From Aphelidium insulamus (Eukaryota > Aphelidiomycota > Aphelidea > Aphelidiaceae), in assembly GCA_036784855.1 (NCBI GenBank), contig JAZDSV010000006.1, positions 97,001-161,000 on the forward strand: a DNA stretch of 64,000 nucleotides, given 5' to 3'. Position numbers and translations under genes: made by a program. Numbering within the stretch: position 1 is the first letter of the stretch; each line of letters opens with the position of its first letter. Positions 24,326 to 37,651 of the stretch are shown one piece after another. The notes beneath the pieces were generated by a model. That model was given only the letters and a program-made list of their open reading frames with translations. It was not told the DNA's origin and made no database searches.

Positions 24326-25960
24326 ATGGTGCGTCCATCGTACACACTCTGGCATTCATGCACTCTGGCATTCATGCACCGTATGTATGTAGGCAGCCGC
24401 CACACACAGCGATACAGATACCCAGCCGCTGGTGGTGGATTGTGAGTGGTTTGATGCACAGACCACGCTGCACAAGCCGCTCCGGCTCTTCTTCTACCCG
24501 CACGATGACACCATTGAACTGGTAAGGCGCCCATATTGTGGCATCAATGGAATTACCTAAGCCGCCATGGATAACTGTGTGCCGCCGTAGCATGATGTCA
24601 AGTTGCGGCGGCTGTTCCTGAAGCGTTCGGCGCGGCCCGACACATTCCATGTGGGCCTGTTGCGTGTCGGCACAGCAGTCAACATCTTTGGCCGGCAACT
24701 GAACATTACCGCGTACGGCGATGAGTACACTCGGCATCGTCTCTGCTCCGTCCTGCAGTCGTATGTGCTACATATACACACATATACACATGCATTATAT
24801 ATGTATATATATATATATATAGATATATATTGGATTGTATATAGACATCTTGCTAATGGTTGCATGTAGTGCATTGGTGGCCGTGCCTGTTGACGGCGTT
24901 GCCGATCTGTTTGCCAGACTGGGACAGCGTCATTTCCAGCTGCGGCGGCTGAGAATGGCGCCGCCCAGTGCGCTGTCTCAAGTGTTTTCCACATTCCCCA
25001 TCTCGTCCAAATCTCCCGGTGCATTGAGTGTGCCTGCGCAAGGAAAAGTTGTGCTAGCCGAGGTTACTCGCGACGATGCTCTCACTGAACTGGCACAGCA
25101 ATGTGCAGAATGTGGTACGCATATATCTGATACATATCGTAATATCTGATCATATATCGTAATTTCTTACCCGTGCAGTGGCCGTGTTTGCGCAGACACC
25201 CTCAAATGATGAAGAGGCCGACAGACGGCTGGACTTGGTGTTTAATGGCGCCAAACAGATCTCGCGCACAGCTACTACTGGCGGGTCCTCCACGCTGGCC
25301 ATCATAAAGCCGCATGTCATGGCTGCTGGTGTGTACTCTTACTGCGTATTACGAGCATATTATTCAATTATGACAGATGACCACATGGCCCGTGTTGGAT
25401 ACATTGTTCAACGCATTCTCGGCGCTGGGTTCCGCATTGAAGATGCGCAGCTTGTCAAAATGGACAGAGATCATACCGCCGAGTTCCTGGAGATCTACAA
25501 GACTGTTGTGCCCGAATATCATGTATGTCCATTAAATTAAGCTCTTAAACATATTTATATAATATATATATATATATATTATAGATTACGTATGATATAC
25601 CTAACGTAAAGGCAATGGTTGATGAGCTGGTGTCGGGGCCGTGTTTAGCAATGGAGATCTCCGGTGGTCCGGATCCGCCCGCAGAACTGCTTGCCGAACA
25701 GGGCGCTTCCAACAACCCGACAGTGACGGCATTTCGGTTGTTGTGCGGTCCGTCTGACCCTGCGCTGGCCAGACAGGTGCGTCCCGATGGTTTGCGTGCT
25801 CGATTTGGGGAAAGCCGAGTGCAAAATGGATTGCACTGCACGGACCTGGCCGATGACGGGCAGCTGGAGGTATCTATATACATATCCAGATACATAGAGA
25901 GAGACCATGCTAAGTCTACGTGTGCAGGTCGACTACTTTTTTCGCATATTGGGACAGTGA
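24326..25960 (+). CDS. NME7: NME7-like protein (DM10 plus two NDK domains)
   Basis: Exons are 24326-24328, 24393-24521, 24591-24760, 24870-25114, 25179-25328, 25377-25522, 25585-25869 and 25928-25960; 386 residues (human 376). Exon 1 codes only the initiator Met: ATG is followed at once by the donor GTGCGT. The frame upstream of exon 2 is closed by the acceptor TAG. The DM10 domain (residues 13-95) has CEWFDAQTTLHKPLRLFFYP and FGRQLNITAYGDEYTRHRL. The first NDK domain is degenerate and lacks the catalytic His segment. The second NDK domain is complete: LAIIKPHVM, GPCLAMEIS, RLLCGPSDPALARQ and the active-site region VQNGLHCTDL. The end VDYFFRILGQ matches the family. NME7 belongs to gamma-tubulin ring complexes and axonemal microtubules, so it implies a flagellum or centriole. 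Confidence 0.92.
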
Positions 25961-26022
25961 AGAGGAAACAGACTTAAGATAATAACGAGTGTATTACCAG
26001 CCTTTGATTCATACATATCATG

Positions 26023-27641
26023 TTATGTTCGCTTTGCAATGGCTTCGGCGCGCTGCATTGTGGCGAACGCAGCTTCGGGTATCAGGTGGGCTGCAATACG
26101 CCTCTCCGCAAACCACCGCCCGGCCATGGTGTCGACGCATTTTTGTGCGCTGATGGTGTCGGCAAACAGCACGAAAATGTTCACAACGCCGTCTACCACC
26201 TTGATGAGGAGGTCTTGCACCGCACCATGCTTGCTGCACTCTTCCCGAATCTCCGCGCCCAGATCGTCGTCCACCTCATTCACGTCCACCATGTTCTTCA
26301 TCACCATGACACGGGACGCAATAGGTGCAATCTGCTTCACGGGCGGCTGTTGCTGTTGCTGCTTTGCAGGTGAAGTCTGGGCCGACAGAGGGTTATTGTT
26401 CCGTCTGGACAAGTCGGTTCCGCGTGATGTCGCAGACATTACGGATGCTGGGGCCGACGTGGCGCTGCCGGCATCGGACATGGCCGTCGATCGTTCGGCA
26501 CCTGTCAGTCCAGCACCTGCGGCAGCCGCCGACTGCGAGGCCGATCTCTGTGAGCGAGTGTCATCCACGACGCTGCCCTTGCTCGTGGTCACCTCTACCA
26601 AGCTGTTAAATTTACAAACATAATGGGTCTGCAAGTACGTACCGGCCGCGTCGACAGCCTTGCTGATGGCGCTGGCGATCTCCATCACGTGCTCGGGCAC
26701 AACGGGTTCCAGCGGCGGCAGGGATGACATGCCCTCGGGGAGCGGGTACCCCACCAACGCCTTCATGACTTTGAGCTGCAGGCCACCCAGCTCGAACCCA
26801 TTCATGGCCATCACGGCATTATGCACATGGTTGGCATTCTCAAACTCGATGAAGCCGTAGCCGCGGTGTTTGCGTGAGACGCGGTTCGGCGGCAGGCTGA
26901 CGGCGCGCACGGCACCGAATGCCGCAAACACCTCCTTCAGACTGGCCTCGTCGACACCCTCGTGGATGTTGGCGATGTAGATGCGGGATTTGGGTGCCGG
27001 CGGCAAACTCTTGAACGACTCTTCCGGATAGCTGCTCTGCCGGCTCACCTTTAGCGGTCTGCATGCGATAGTTAGTTAATATATGGATATGTATAGACAA
27101 TATAGCGAGCATACCGCCCGCCGAGAACAGCGCCGTCCATTTGCTGTATGCAGAGTACGGCAGCCTCTGGCACCTCATAGTCCACAAAGCAGAAACCTTT
27201 ATGATGGCCCGTGGCCGAGTCCAGCGTCATGGTGGTGGAGCGTAGCGGGCCAAACGCGCTGAATATGGTGCGAATATGCCGCTCGGTCACGTCAAAGTTT
27301 ATGCCGCCGACGTAGGCGCGTGAATGGATGCCCAGATTCTTGAGTGCCTGCTCCTGCTGCGCGCGCACCGCCTCCTCCTCCATGCGCTTCTTGTACTGCA
27401 CATCAGCATTAGTTTATATAAATACATATGCACATATGCGCAGAGAGTGAAGTAACCAACAGACCTCGGAGCTGATCTTGGCCGCGTATTGCTTGGCGCG
27501 CTCTAGGCGATTCTTTTGTTGCTGGTTCAGTGCACCAGACGAGGCGCTGAGTGACAGGACCCAGTCGGGCAGTTTGACGCGAGCAGCCGCAGCCTTGGCT
27601 GCGGCGGGCGCTGTCGACGGCTTCTCAGTGGGATTTTGCAT
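26023..27641 (-). CDS. PUF60: PUF60/FIR-like poly(U)-binding splicing factor
   Basis: Minus-strand exons are 27465-27641, 27115-27395, 26643-27058 and 26023-26594; introns are 69, 56 and 48 nt. The product has 481 residues. RRM1 (about 84-160) has RAYVGGINFDVTERHIRTIF and HKGFCFVDYEVPEAAVLCI. RRM2 (about 177-255) has RIYIANIHEGVDEASLKEVF and HRGYGFIEFENANHVHNAV. After a Ser/Gln-rich linker, the C-terminal UHM-type RRM has MVMKNMVDVNEVDDDLGAEI, EECSKHGAVQDLLIK and the RWF signature in AGRWFAERRIAAHL. The UHM binds U2AF-like ligand motifs during 3' splice-site recognition. Its 3' end converges with NME7, 62 bp apart. The last intron uses acceptor GGTAG at 26595 and is stop-free and 3n. Confidence 0.93.
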
Positions 27642-27903
27642 TGCGCTCCCTGTGATTGTGATCGCAAGGGGCCATGAAAGTTAGCCAACCGTTTTCGCAT
27701 ATACTCAACATAGCTAGAATGCGCATACAGAGGAACCAGTGCAGCACACGGCCTTTCAGTTACATGAATGCAATTATATGTGAAACACCGGGATAAGAAG
27801 CTCTCAACGAACCAACGAAGTCCAATGCTTATCAACTGCTTCTATTTAAATACTTGAACAACCATCAACAACGACAATACACACAACAACCGCACAGAAA
27901 TAT

Positions 27904-30883
27904 TCAATGAGCACCATCGGTATCAACTGCTCCAAGCCGCTGAATGGCGCACAGTTCCTATCCGAACGGTCAGCAATACAATAATAATAGCTTTCTTCCG
28001 CTTTACGTACATGCTCCAATTTGCGCAATATTCGTAGTCCGGTGGCAGCGTGGTCTGACCTGTCGGCGCACACAGTATCGACCCACTCCTTCAGGCGCTG
28101 CAATTGTTTTTGAGCTCGGTCCAGCCGATTATCCACTAAGGACCGGGGTTGTGGGGCGGCGTGGCTGGCATCGCTGGTAGCCACTGGCTTCTCCATAGTC
28201 GCCTTGACCGCGGCGGAGCTCAGCAATTTGTCCACCCAGTTCACCAGTTCCTTCTCATCGTCGGCAGTAAACTTTGGCGGCGTGCGCTGGCCCGGATAGC
28301 TGTCCATCAGGGAGCTGCGCCGAGTATGAAGGATCGGGATTATTGAGCGGGCAGAGTGCAATCGGCTGTGCTGGCCAGTGGCAGCTGTATCACGTTCATC
28401 GGCCAGCCGTTCATACCCGTCAGGGTGTTTAGAGAGTGGAGATTCCAACTCGGACCAGTCTACAGACGCCGCTGATGGAGTCTCTGGGCGGCTACCGGCT
28501 ACGTGGACTTCAATATCCGACAGACTGATGGCGGCGGAGAGGCACGAGTCAATTTTTTCGCTCTTCGGCAGACCAAACGTGGATTTTGTAGGTGTTGTGC
28601 TGCGGTCTGCATTATTTTGCACCGCGTCATTCGTTGATGTCGCAGACTCAAAGGTTGCGCCAGAGAACATTGGCTGCTCGACAACGTATTTACTGGCCTT
28701 GGTGTCATCAGTAACGTTGTCAAGAGCAGTTTGAGGTTCGCGGTGTACAACAGTACTCTCAAACGAAGTACTTTGTCGGGCAGAGTAGTAGCTTTGCGAC
28801 CCATCATCAAGCAGGTCATCATCGTCGGGTTGCGCCGACGCTGGCCTCTCCACTTCTGGTGGCGCTTCAACGGTGCATATCTTGTCCAGGCAGCCCTTGA
28901 GATTTAAAGCATTCGATCGATCTTTGATTTTCAGTGAAACTAACACTGCCTTCACCTCTCTACTGGACCTGGCCGCAACATCTCCGCCAAACAAGTGCAT
29001 GTTAACTTGGTACCATCTTGAGGGTGCGGTCGTGTCAACATCAGCATCCCGCGGATCGGGCTGAATTGTGTACGGGAATGACGGCGGGACAATTTGTGCG
29101 TGGAATAGTGTGCGCCCTGTGACTGGAATCGCATACACAGTTATCAAGCCTCCATCACCTGCCGGATCCGCGTAGATATCCATGCGACAGTGTCCCATAG
29201 GCGCCCACGCTGACTTGTCCGCATTCCAATAGTACACCTTGCACGGGGTGTTGAATAGGAGGTTGCCCTCGGGAGCCTTGTTACCGTCTGTCACCCTCGC
29301 ATGAGTGGAGATTGTATCCCCGCCAGAACTAGCGCCATCCAGAGCGAGCAACAATCGGTCTTTAAGATCGTGACTGGGCGCGGAAATGTTGTAGAGTAAT
29401 GATGCGCCAACTTTGAGCTGGATAACGTTTTCCAGTCCGCAACAATCGGGCATTGCTTGCACACTTATCATGGACAGAGGAATCGGCGGATGCAGTATGC
29501 TCAAAATAGGACCGTCAATCCGCTTATGCTTCTTTGATGGCTCCACAAGGACGCGTTCACCGACGAGCAGTGCATCGGAGAGTAAGAACAAGTGCAGTGG
29601 ATGAGGCGATACCAAAAAATCTTTCGCATGCGACACGATATGCTTGAATTCAGCCTCCAGTAACAATCTTCTGTTTCCATCATCAATTCGTACATCCAGT
29701 GGCAATCCTTTGCCCTGTATATTTAAGTTGTAGCTTGAAATAATTATAAAAGTGCATACCTTGCGGTTTTTCCCTTCATAGTCTGTGGCGTGCTTGAATG
29801 TTACTTGTGCATCGAGCTCCCGTAACCGCTCCGCAGCGTCATCCTGCCCCTTTTCAACGTCTATTTGCTTAACGGCCGTGTGTGTCGTGGCAATCAGCTC
29901 ACGCACGGCATCATTGACGCGCTGATCGCTCATCAGCGCTGAGCAAGCACTCCATTTCTAATCCATTAATCATAGCTTATGTGACAAAAATCCCCGCATA
30001 CCCCAAATATTAGCGGATACTTTATCAGTCGATGCAAAGGCTTGGCCAGGGCCCACTCGAGCGACCAGCTGAATGCGACACCAGGGTGCTGGGCACGACG
30101 TTCGGCCAACACATCCGTCCAACATGCGGCAAAATCAGCGTCATCCATCAACGACTTGAGAGTCTGAACATTGACGGCCAGCGCGTGTGAATATCTTTGA
30201 TGTAGCGGGAATACGTCGGGGAGCTATAAGATATTAGTTTCGCAATAACTGATATACAACAACGATACCGCGGACTGAAGGGCCGTGACCAGCTGCAAAA
30301 AAGTCGAACTCTCATCAGCGTCTGCACTGTGGTTCGACGGTGGCTGCAGCACAGTATCACACAGTTGCCGGTGCGCGGCGCGAATCTCGGCAAACATGGC
30401 AAATAGCGCGCGCCACCGCAAAACAGTGTCCATGGTGGCGGCATGGCGCGTCACACTGCTAGAGCGCGCCGGCCGCTTGGTGGTCACGCGCCGCAATAAT
30501 GACGGTATGGAGGCGTGGCCGTGCTTGGCGGCCCGGCGCTGCCGGTCCACATAGGCAGTGCACATCTCTTCGCACAGTGTCTGCCTCGTTAGCCACTTGA
30601 TATCCACACAACACATGTGTGAGTGTACCTCTAGCTCCTCCAAGTCCTGGATGAATATCTTCTCAGTCTCGTGCAGCTCCATCCACACCAGGCGCCACGT
30701 AGACGCGCTTGAAGAGCCGGCAGTGGGTGCCAGCACCACACCGCCCATCCCGTTGTAAGTACCGGCCGATACCGCAAGCGATTGGCGCACATTAGTCAGA
30801 TGGAACAAGAGGTCCCGCTGGAGACTCTGGCAGTTGGACAGGCTGCGGTGTCGAGGTCTGGCGGACGCCGCAGATGATAACAT
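27904..30883 (-). CDS. Rho guanine-nucleotide exchange factor (DH-PH)
   Basis: Minus-strand exons are 30629-30883, 30269-30580, 30002-30223, 29760-29921, 28011-29714 and 27904-27957. Every intron is phase 0; about 902 residues. DH domain: ELHETEKIFIQDLEEL (CR1), VLRWRALFAMFAEIRAAHRQ, LPDVFPLHQRYSHAL, LAKPLHRLIKYPLIF (CR3). PH domain: LEAEFKHIVSHAKDFLV, HLFLLSDALLVGERV, LLYNISAPSHDLKDRLLLAL. The middle 300 residues are Ser/Thr/Asp-rich and low-complexity. A C-terminal helix follows (NWVDKLLSSAAVKATMEKP, then NRLDRAQKQLQRLKEWVDTV). The junction after YPLIFG is tentative because the text between CR3 and the last DH helix looks short. The final 53-nt intron gives KLEHELCAIQRLGAV, more helix-like than read-through. 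Activates a Rho/Rac/Cdc42 GTPase. Confidence 0.82.
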
Positions 30884-31471
30884 ATTGATGAGGAAATTAT
30901 TATTTGCAGGCGGACGACGCGGGCTTTGTTGTTGCTGCGCCGTCCGATCGCCCCTGTGACCCCTTAAATATTACGTTAATCACGTCGCGGAAATCTGTAT
31001 CGCGTGTCTTCTTTCTGGCTATATATGCAATACATGGGCCACATTGGGTCTGGCCTGCAAGCTGTAAGCAGTATATAGCGGGTTGATTATTCGTTAAATG
31101 TGCATCCTTTACTATAATCGCGCTAACGGGTATCTGTGCGACCCTTCCACCACATGAGCTTGTGTTAATTCTCCTGTAATACTATAGGCATCGAGCAGAA
31201 GGTACAGATCGATTATGATCATCACTAGAATGATGGATGGGACACAGCTTTAGACATCGCTGGCGTGAATGAAGCGCCAGAGACGGTGGATCCGTGCACA
31301 ATTGATCTGGCGTTCTGAAAAAAGTGACACCACCACGGCAGAGAATGTGTGGGGCACAGAGTGTAGAACGCAGTCTTTCTTGAAAGACAAATTGCAGGTC
31401 AAGCCAGCTCTTTATGTGAAATTTTATGGGTCAAGGTCAAGGGTTACGGTTCGGGTCCGCCAGCATAATAC
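30884..31471. other. Intergenic region between RhoGEF and DAHP synthase
   Basis: 588 bp. Several short open frames on the plus strand have no recognisable words or consistent splice sites. Nothing else was recognised. Confidence 0.5.
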
Positions 31472-33086
<1,615 letters not shown>

Positions 33087-33254
33087 GGCTGGTTGAAGAT
33101 AATCTCGAGAGTGCACGCGATCGTACGAGCGCAACGATTGTGACTGCTGACTGTTCGACGCTTTCCTTTCCTTCTTTCCGCTACATAGTTCACGCGTGGC
33201 TTCTTCACATATTATTTTATTTACTCAAATATCTTCATGTATGAACATCAGTAT

Positions 33255-34401
33255 TTATTGTAGACGCAACCATTGCAGGAGCCTCGTGGCAACATGCTTG
33301 GTAGCCACGGGACACAGAACAAAGGCGTGCGGCAGATCGTGTGGACAGAGCACGATGTCTGCATTTGTACTCAACAAGTCACGCATACGCTGCCAGTGTC
33401 GAGACGGTGCCCAGCCGTCACCACGAGCGTAGTAGAAGGCAAGCCTGGCAGAATTGTCTCGCATCCATGCAATGTCTGCATCGCTGAACGCTCCAATGTC
33501 CACCATCTCTGTGCGCGCTAGCTGGACGCAGTTTCTGGCCACGCGACAGTGCACCAGTTGGGCGGTGACAGCGGCCATGTCACGCGACTGCCCGGTGATG
33601 GCTCCAATGAGCATAGTCACTACAGCCCGTGGTGTCCACGATAGCACCCAGGCAATGCCAGACAGTAGACACTGGCCGGCGGCGGTGAACAGCGGCCGCA
33701 ATCGTCGGCCATTGTGAGTGCCGGCAAAGTCTTCCAGTGCCGGGAACAGACTGATCACTCGCTCAATTGGATATCGAGGTCTCATTTGGGCCACCTGGAC
33801 CGTAAATAATTGTTCTATACATACATATATGGTGCATGCTATCACACGTACAGATAGTACAGAGATGTACCTTGTGAGCAATATACGCTCCGACAGAGTG
33901 GCCGACCAGGTATATGTGTTGATAGTCGGTCCGCTTGTGCAAGCTGTCCAGTATGTCTAGCTGATGCTGAATCTGGCCACGCAGAGAGTGCGGCGACGAT
34001 AGTATATCGCCACTGCTGTCCAGGTGGTCGGATTGATCATCATCATCGCGGCGGTGACCTCGATGCCAGCCGATATACAAATCGTACGAATGCCGGTGAG
34101 AAGGGCTGCTGCTGGCACCATCTGCATCGAGATCCCCGATGTCGGCCAGCGACTGAGCTAGCGTGTCTGCCAGCGGGGCATAGTACTCGGCCAGGCCGGG
34201 ATTGCCGGGAATCAAGACTACTAGAGTGCGATGTGTGGGCCAATGGTCACCGCCGACAGATGCGTCCGGCCTCACTGCCCAGTGCAGCACGGGTATCGAT
34301 GGTCCCGCGGCTTGCTTGTCGCCATAATGCGCCCTGTTGCCACCACCACGAATGGTCACGCTAATCCTCGATACAGTGTTGCGCAATCGTGGCCGGGTCA
34401 T
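33255..34401 (-). CDS. LDAH: Lipid-droplet-associated hydrolase (LDAH family)
   Basis: Exons are 33871-34401 and 33255-33794 (76-nt intron); 356 residues. The alpha/beta-hydrolase family landmarks are TLVVLIPGNPGLAEYY (oxyanion strand), the nucleophile elbow in IYLVGHSVGAYIAHK (Ser), the acid in YYARGDGWAP (Asp) and a C-terminal His in PHDLPHAFVL. The central hydrophobic hairpin after LFPALEDFAGTHNGRRL matches the membrane-associating segment of LDAH. The Asp/His-rich insertion near residues 110-135 is lineage-specific. It is thought to bind lipid droplets; the physiological substrate is unsettled. The gene converges with neither neighbour and sits 168 bp from DAHP synthase. Confidence 0.88.
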
Positions 34402-34452
34402 TGTCGTTAAATGTATTTACAATGCATGCATGCATATGTACAGCTAAATACA

Positions 34453-34483
<31 letters not shown>

Positions 34484-34743
34484 ATACATCTAGCCCTTGC
34501 TTCCCCGTTCTTCATTAAGTGATGGATAAGTACCAGGCACTAGAGCTCCATGTTGCAGTATAGCATACGGCACAAGAGAACGAACTCGATAATTATATCA
34601 GCGGTGCGCGAATACATTAAGCAGACAGTGGCGAGACAATTGGGGGAACCGAAGCTCTGCAATTCACGCTGCAATTGTCTGCACTTGTCTGCACGTACAC
34701 ACACTCGTACACACACACCTCTGCACACACACAGCATCCGCGT
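34402..34743. other. Intergenic region with (TA)n tract
   Basis: Divergent promoter region of LDAH (minus) and the Cox9-like gene (plus). A (TA)n run occupies about 34453-34479, and a CACACA-rich 5' leader precedes 34744. Confidence 0.7.
34453..34479. repeat. (TA)n microsatellite
   Basis: About 13 TA units upstream of the Cox9-like gene. Similar tracts in introns occur near 1662-1683, 3228-3251, 6650-6670, 24797-24822, 25560-25581, 58729-58748, 58943-58980 and 63513-63537. Confidence 0.9.
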
Positions 34744-34971
34744 ATGGCGCCCGTAATCTACCACAGCTACAGAAAGTTCCTACTGCGCCAGATCGGCTAC
34801 TCGTTCGTCGTGGCGATGGGCGTTGGCAGCGCATACTGGCACCTGCACGCCGTGCCCAAGGTGGAGCGCCGCAACCTGGTCATGAGCCTTATTGAGGAGG
34901 AGCGCAAGATGAAGCAGATGGCGCTCAAGATGGCCGAGATGGAGTTGCCGGCGCAGTACTCGGTCGAGTAG
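34744..34971 (+). CDS. Cox9/COX6C-like cytochrome c oxidase subunit
   Basis: Intronless frame of 75 residues, the length of COX6C. It starts MAPVIYHSYRKFLLRQIGY, followed by one TM helix (SFVVAMGVGSAYWHLHAV), then the fungal Cox9-like pattern VPKVERRNLVMSLIEEERKM. The N-terminus is short and basic, with no cleaved presequence. These subunits are single-span proteins of the inner mitochondrial membrane that stabilise complex IV. Alternative: another small mitochondrial membrane protein of similar layout. Confidence 0.7.
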   Translation: MAPVIYHSYRKFLLRQIGYSFVVAMGVGSAYWHLHAVPKVERRNLVMSLIEEERKMKQMALKMAEMELPAQYSVE

Positions 34972-35227
34972 TCGGCGTCTGGTGTGCTACTGGCCATGGT
35001 GTGCTACTGGCCACCACGGCTTCTCCACATAAATGCCTTCTTATCTCCCGTGACTTGATGCATGCAATGTATCTACACCGCTGTATGGATGTTGTATGTA
35101 TCTCGTAAGTATCTGTACTATAAGGATAGCTGTACCACGTAATCACATGTCACCTGCTGAGATCATGTATGTGTTGTCTGTATTGTTAGTGTATTGTTGT
35201 ATTGTCAGTGCTGCACCCCGCCCAAGA

Positions 35228-36955
35228 CTATGCACGACGGCGGTACAGGCGCCACGCATACATGGACATGGTGAGGGTGCCCACAGCCACTCCAGCCACA
35301 GCGCCGCCCAGACCCGCGTTGAACCAGCGCGTTTGGCGTTTCCACTGTCGCACCACGGTCGAGTAGGGCAGCTGCGTGAACGACACCATGGTGTACAGCG
35401 GGATCACCATGTTGGGCATGAGGCGGTGCAGCCAGGACTCAATTGTTTTGCGCACGCGGTAGTGCCAGCTGAGCACGGTGGACCGCATCTCGACATAGTT
35501 GTACATGGCCAGGTCCACAATGGCCACGGCGTCGTGGTGTCGCACCTCGGTGTAGCTATCAAAAAATAAGATTGACCACTCATAATGTATGCATATGTCA
35601 GTACATACTCTTTCAGACGGGACACATCCAGCAAACCGTCCGGGAGTAGTCGCGCTCCTATTGGCCGCGGGATCAGGTGGGCGTTGACTGTGCCGCCATA
35701 CAAGATCTGGTCCAGCACCAGACAGTCCTCGAAGCCACAGTTCATTCCCTGACCATCTGCATCGATGTTGGTAAGGTATGTTGGCACATTGGCAACAGCG
35801 TACAAAAGGGCACCATGGCGTGTGCAGCATCTCCAATAATCACGGCATTCTGGCCATAGTGGTACGGCGAGCACTGGCAGCGGTGAGACACTTTCAAGCA
35901 TTAAATATCCATCGCTACCTTGACTGAGACCAGTGGTCCGACCGGGTTGGACAGCACCGCGCTAGTCAGGTAGTCGCGGCCAAACGTATCAATGGAGTCG
36001 GGAAAGTACATTTCAAAGAAGGACAATACGTCTGCCGGCGTGCGCAGCGTCTCAAACTTCTCGAACGGCATGAATAGCGTGCAGGTGAAGGATTTGTCCG
36101 GGTTCGGCAGTGCAATCATCATGAATGCGTGGCGCGGCCAAATGTGCAAGTGCTGCGAGTCCATTGCAAACTCCGTGTCTTCAATAGTGCTTTCGGTGTT
36201 TTCTTTCAGTTTGGCGCGCGCCGGCATGGTCAATTCCATGTAGCCGTGTGCAATGTACTTTTGCGAGTAGTTCATGCGTGTGCGGCGCATCAGTTCACGG
36301 CGCATTGCAGAGTAGGCACCGTCCGCGCCGACAAACAGGTCAGCCGTTATAGTGATCAGTTGAGAGGTGGTCCTACAACGATAAAGTGAGATACATATGA
36401 TACATGTTGGACATACGTACCTGTCACGAAACACCGCCGACTTCTCATCCAAGCTGACCTCCACCAGCTCGTGTTCAAAGTGCAGCTCCACGCCGTCACA
36501 CCGCGCCGCCTCATCCAGCAAAATCTCATTCAGACGCCGCCGGTCCACCGAGTTTATCGCCTAATGCATTATACACAGTGACCCACATGGTGATTAAAGG
36601 ACCAACCTCGCCAAACACTCCGTACGGCACCTCGGTCAGCTTGCCGTCCACTCCGTGCAGCATACGGCCGCGCATTGGCAACAGCATGGGCGCCACCTGG
36701 TCAAACACATTCGCGGCCATTAGCGCGGCGATTCCACGCGCCGACAGCGCCAAGTTGATGCTGCGGCCGCGCTGCTCCGGCTCTCCGCGCAGATCTGTCA
36801 ATATGAATCGTGTGTGAGTACATGGATGCAAGTGTGTACGGGTGTGTACCTCGTCGCAGCTCATAGAGGCGCACGCGTTCACCGCGACGCGCAAACAGAA
36901 TGGCGGCCAGCGAGCCGACCAGTCCGCCGCCCACAATCACAATTTCGTTGGGCAT
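35228..36955 (-). CDS. KMO: Kynurenine 3-monooxygenase
   Basis: Minus-strand exons are 36850-36955, 36607-36794, 36421-36560, 35919-36372, 35804-35873, 35609-35756 and 35228-35555; 477 residues. FAD-binding motifs: the GxGxxG-like [20 protein letters not shown] at the N-terminus, [16 protein letters not shown] (family signature), [16 protein letters not shown] and [20 protein letters not shown]. The C-terminal segment [20 protein letters not shown] followed by LYRRRA is the tail anchor for the outer mitochondrial membrane. The enzyme hydroxylates kynurenine with NADPH and O2. Its product leads to quinolinate and NAD, the branch controlled by ACMSD, also in this window. Confidence 0.96.
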
Positions 36956-37651
36956 TGCACAGCGTCACACTGGCTTGCCAGAACACATATGCCACAATGT
37001 TAATGCACGGTAGCATCTGCATTGCCATAATATTTGCTTCCAAGTGAGAACATCATCTCTTAATAGTCATAGTTCACAGAGGTGTATATTATAGTTAAGG
37101 TCGTCGGGTCCAGCTGTTCTCTAATCTGGGCCGCCGTGCTTCGTAGCACCACATGCATACTTTCAAGAGAGGAAGGAAGCCACCATCGACACCCTATCTA
37201 TACTGTATATAGTCCGCAATGATGTTTCACAATATACTTTTAGTTACTTTATGGAGGTAAACAGTATTGCCCAGCCACATCCAGGTCGTCCGTATGTGAC
37301 CCGAGAGCGGCGAGGAAAAGCGCGCAAGCACCACACATAGGGCTTCAATAGTTGATTAAAAGATTGATTTGACGGCGCCGAAATATCATAATTTAAGGGG
37401 CGGCATTTGGCCCAGGCATCGGCATTTCATGGAGTGGCGGGCAAACGGCCCTGATGGTTGAACACCGCCACACTGATTTCAACGTCACGGGTGCGATAAT
37501 AGCGCCACGTGGCTAATGATGAAGTATGTAGTGTGTCATCACAACATACAAAATTCAACAACGACAACACTGATTATTGGCACATGTTTTCTACTGAATG
37601 ATGGCCGCTTAGTATCAGCGGGTTTGTGCAATGCAGCTGTACTGCAGCGTA
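36956..37651. other. Intergenic region between KMO and RAD23
   Basis: About 700 bp. Short open frames only; no conserved words, RNA gene or repeat recognised. Confidence 0.5.

Noticed and set aside
26595-26642. Continuous read-through of PUF60 between RRM2 and the linker
   Set aside because: The 48-nt stop-free stretch has a good GTACGT donor and an acceptor, and its translation is unlike the flanking text.
27846-27903. Extended C-terminus of the RhoGEF (VLIEYFCAVVVCIVVVDG)
   Set aside because: Splicing the 53-nt intron 27958-28010 gives a helical end and a stop at 27904; the extension looks like untranslated sequence.
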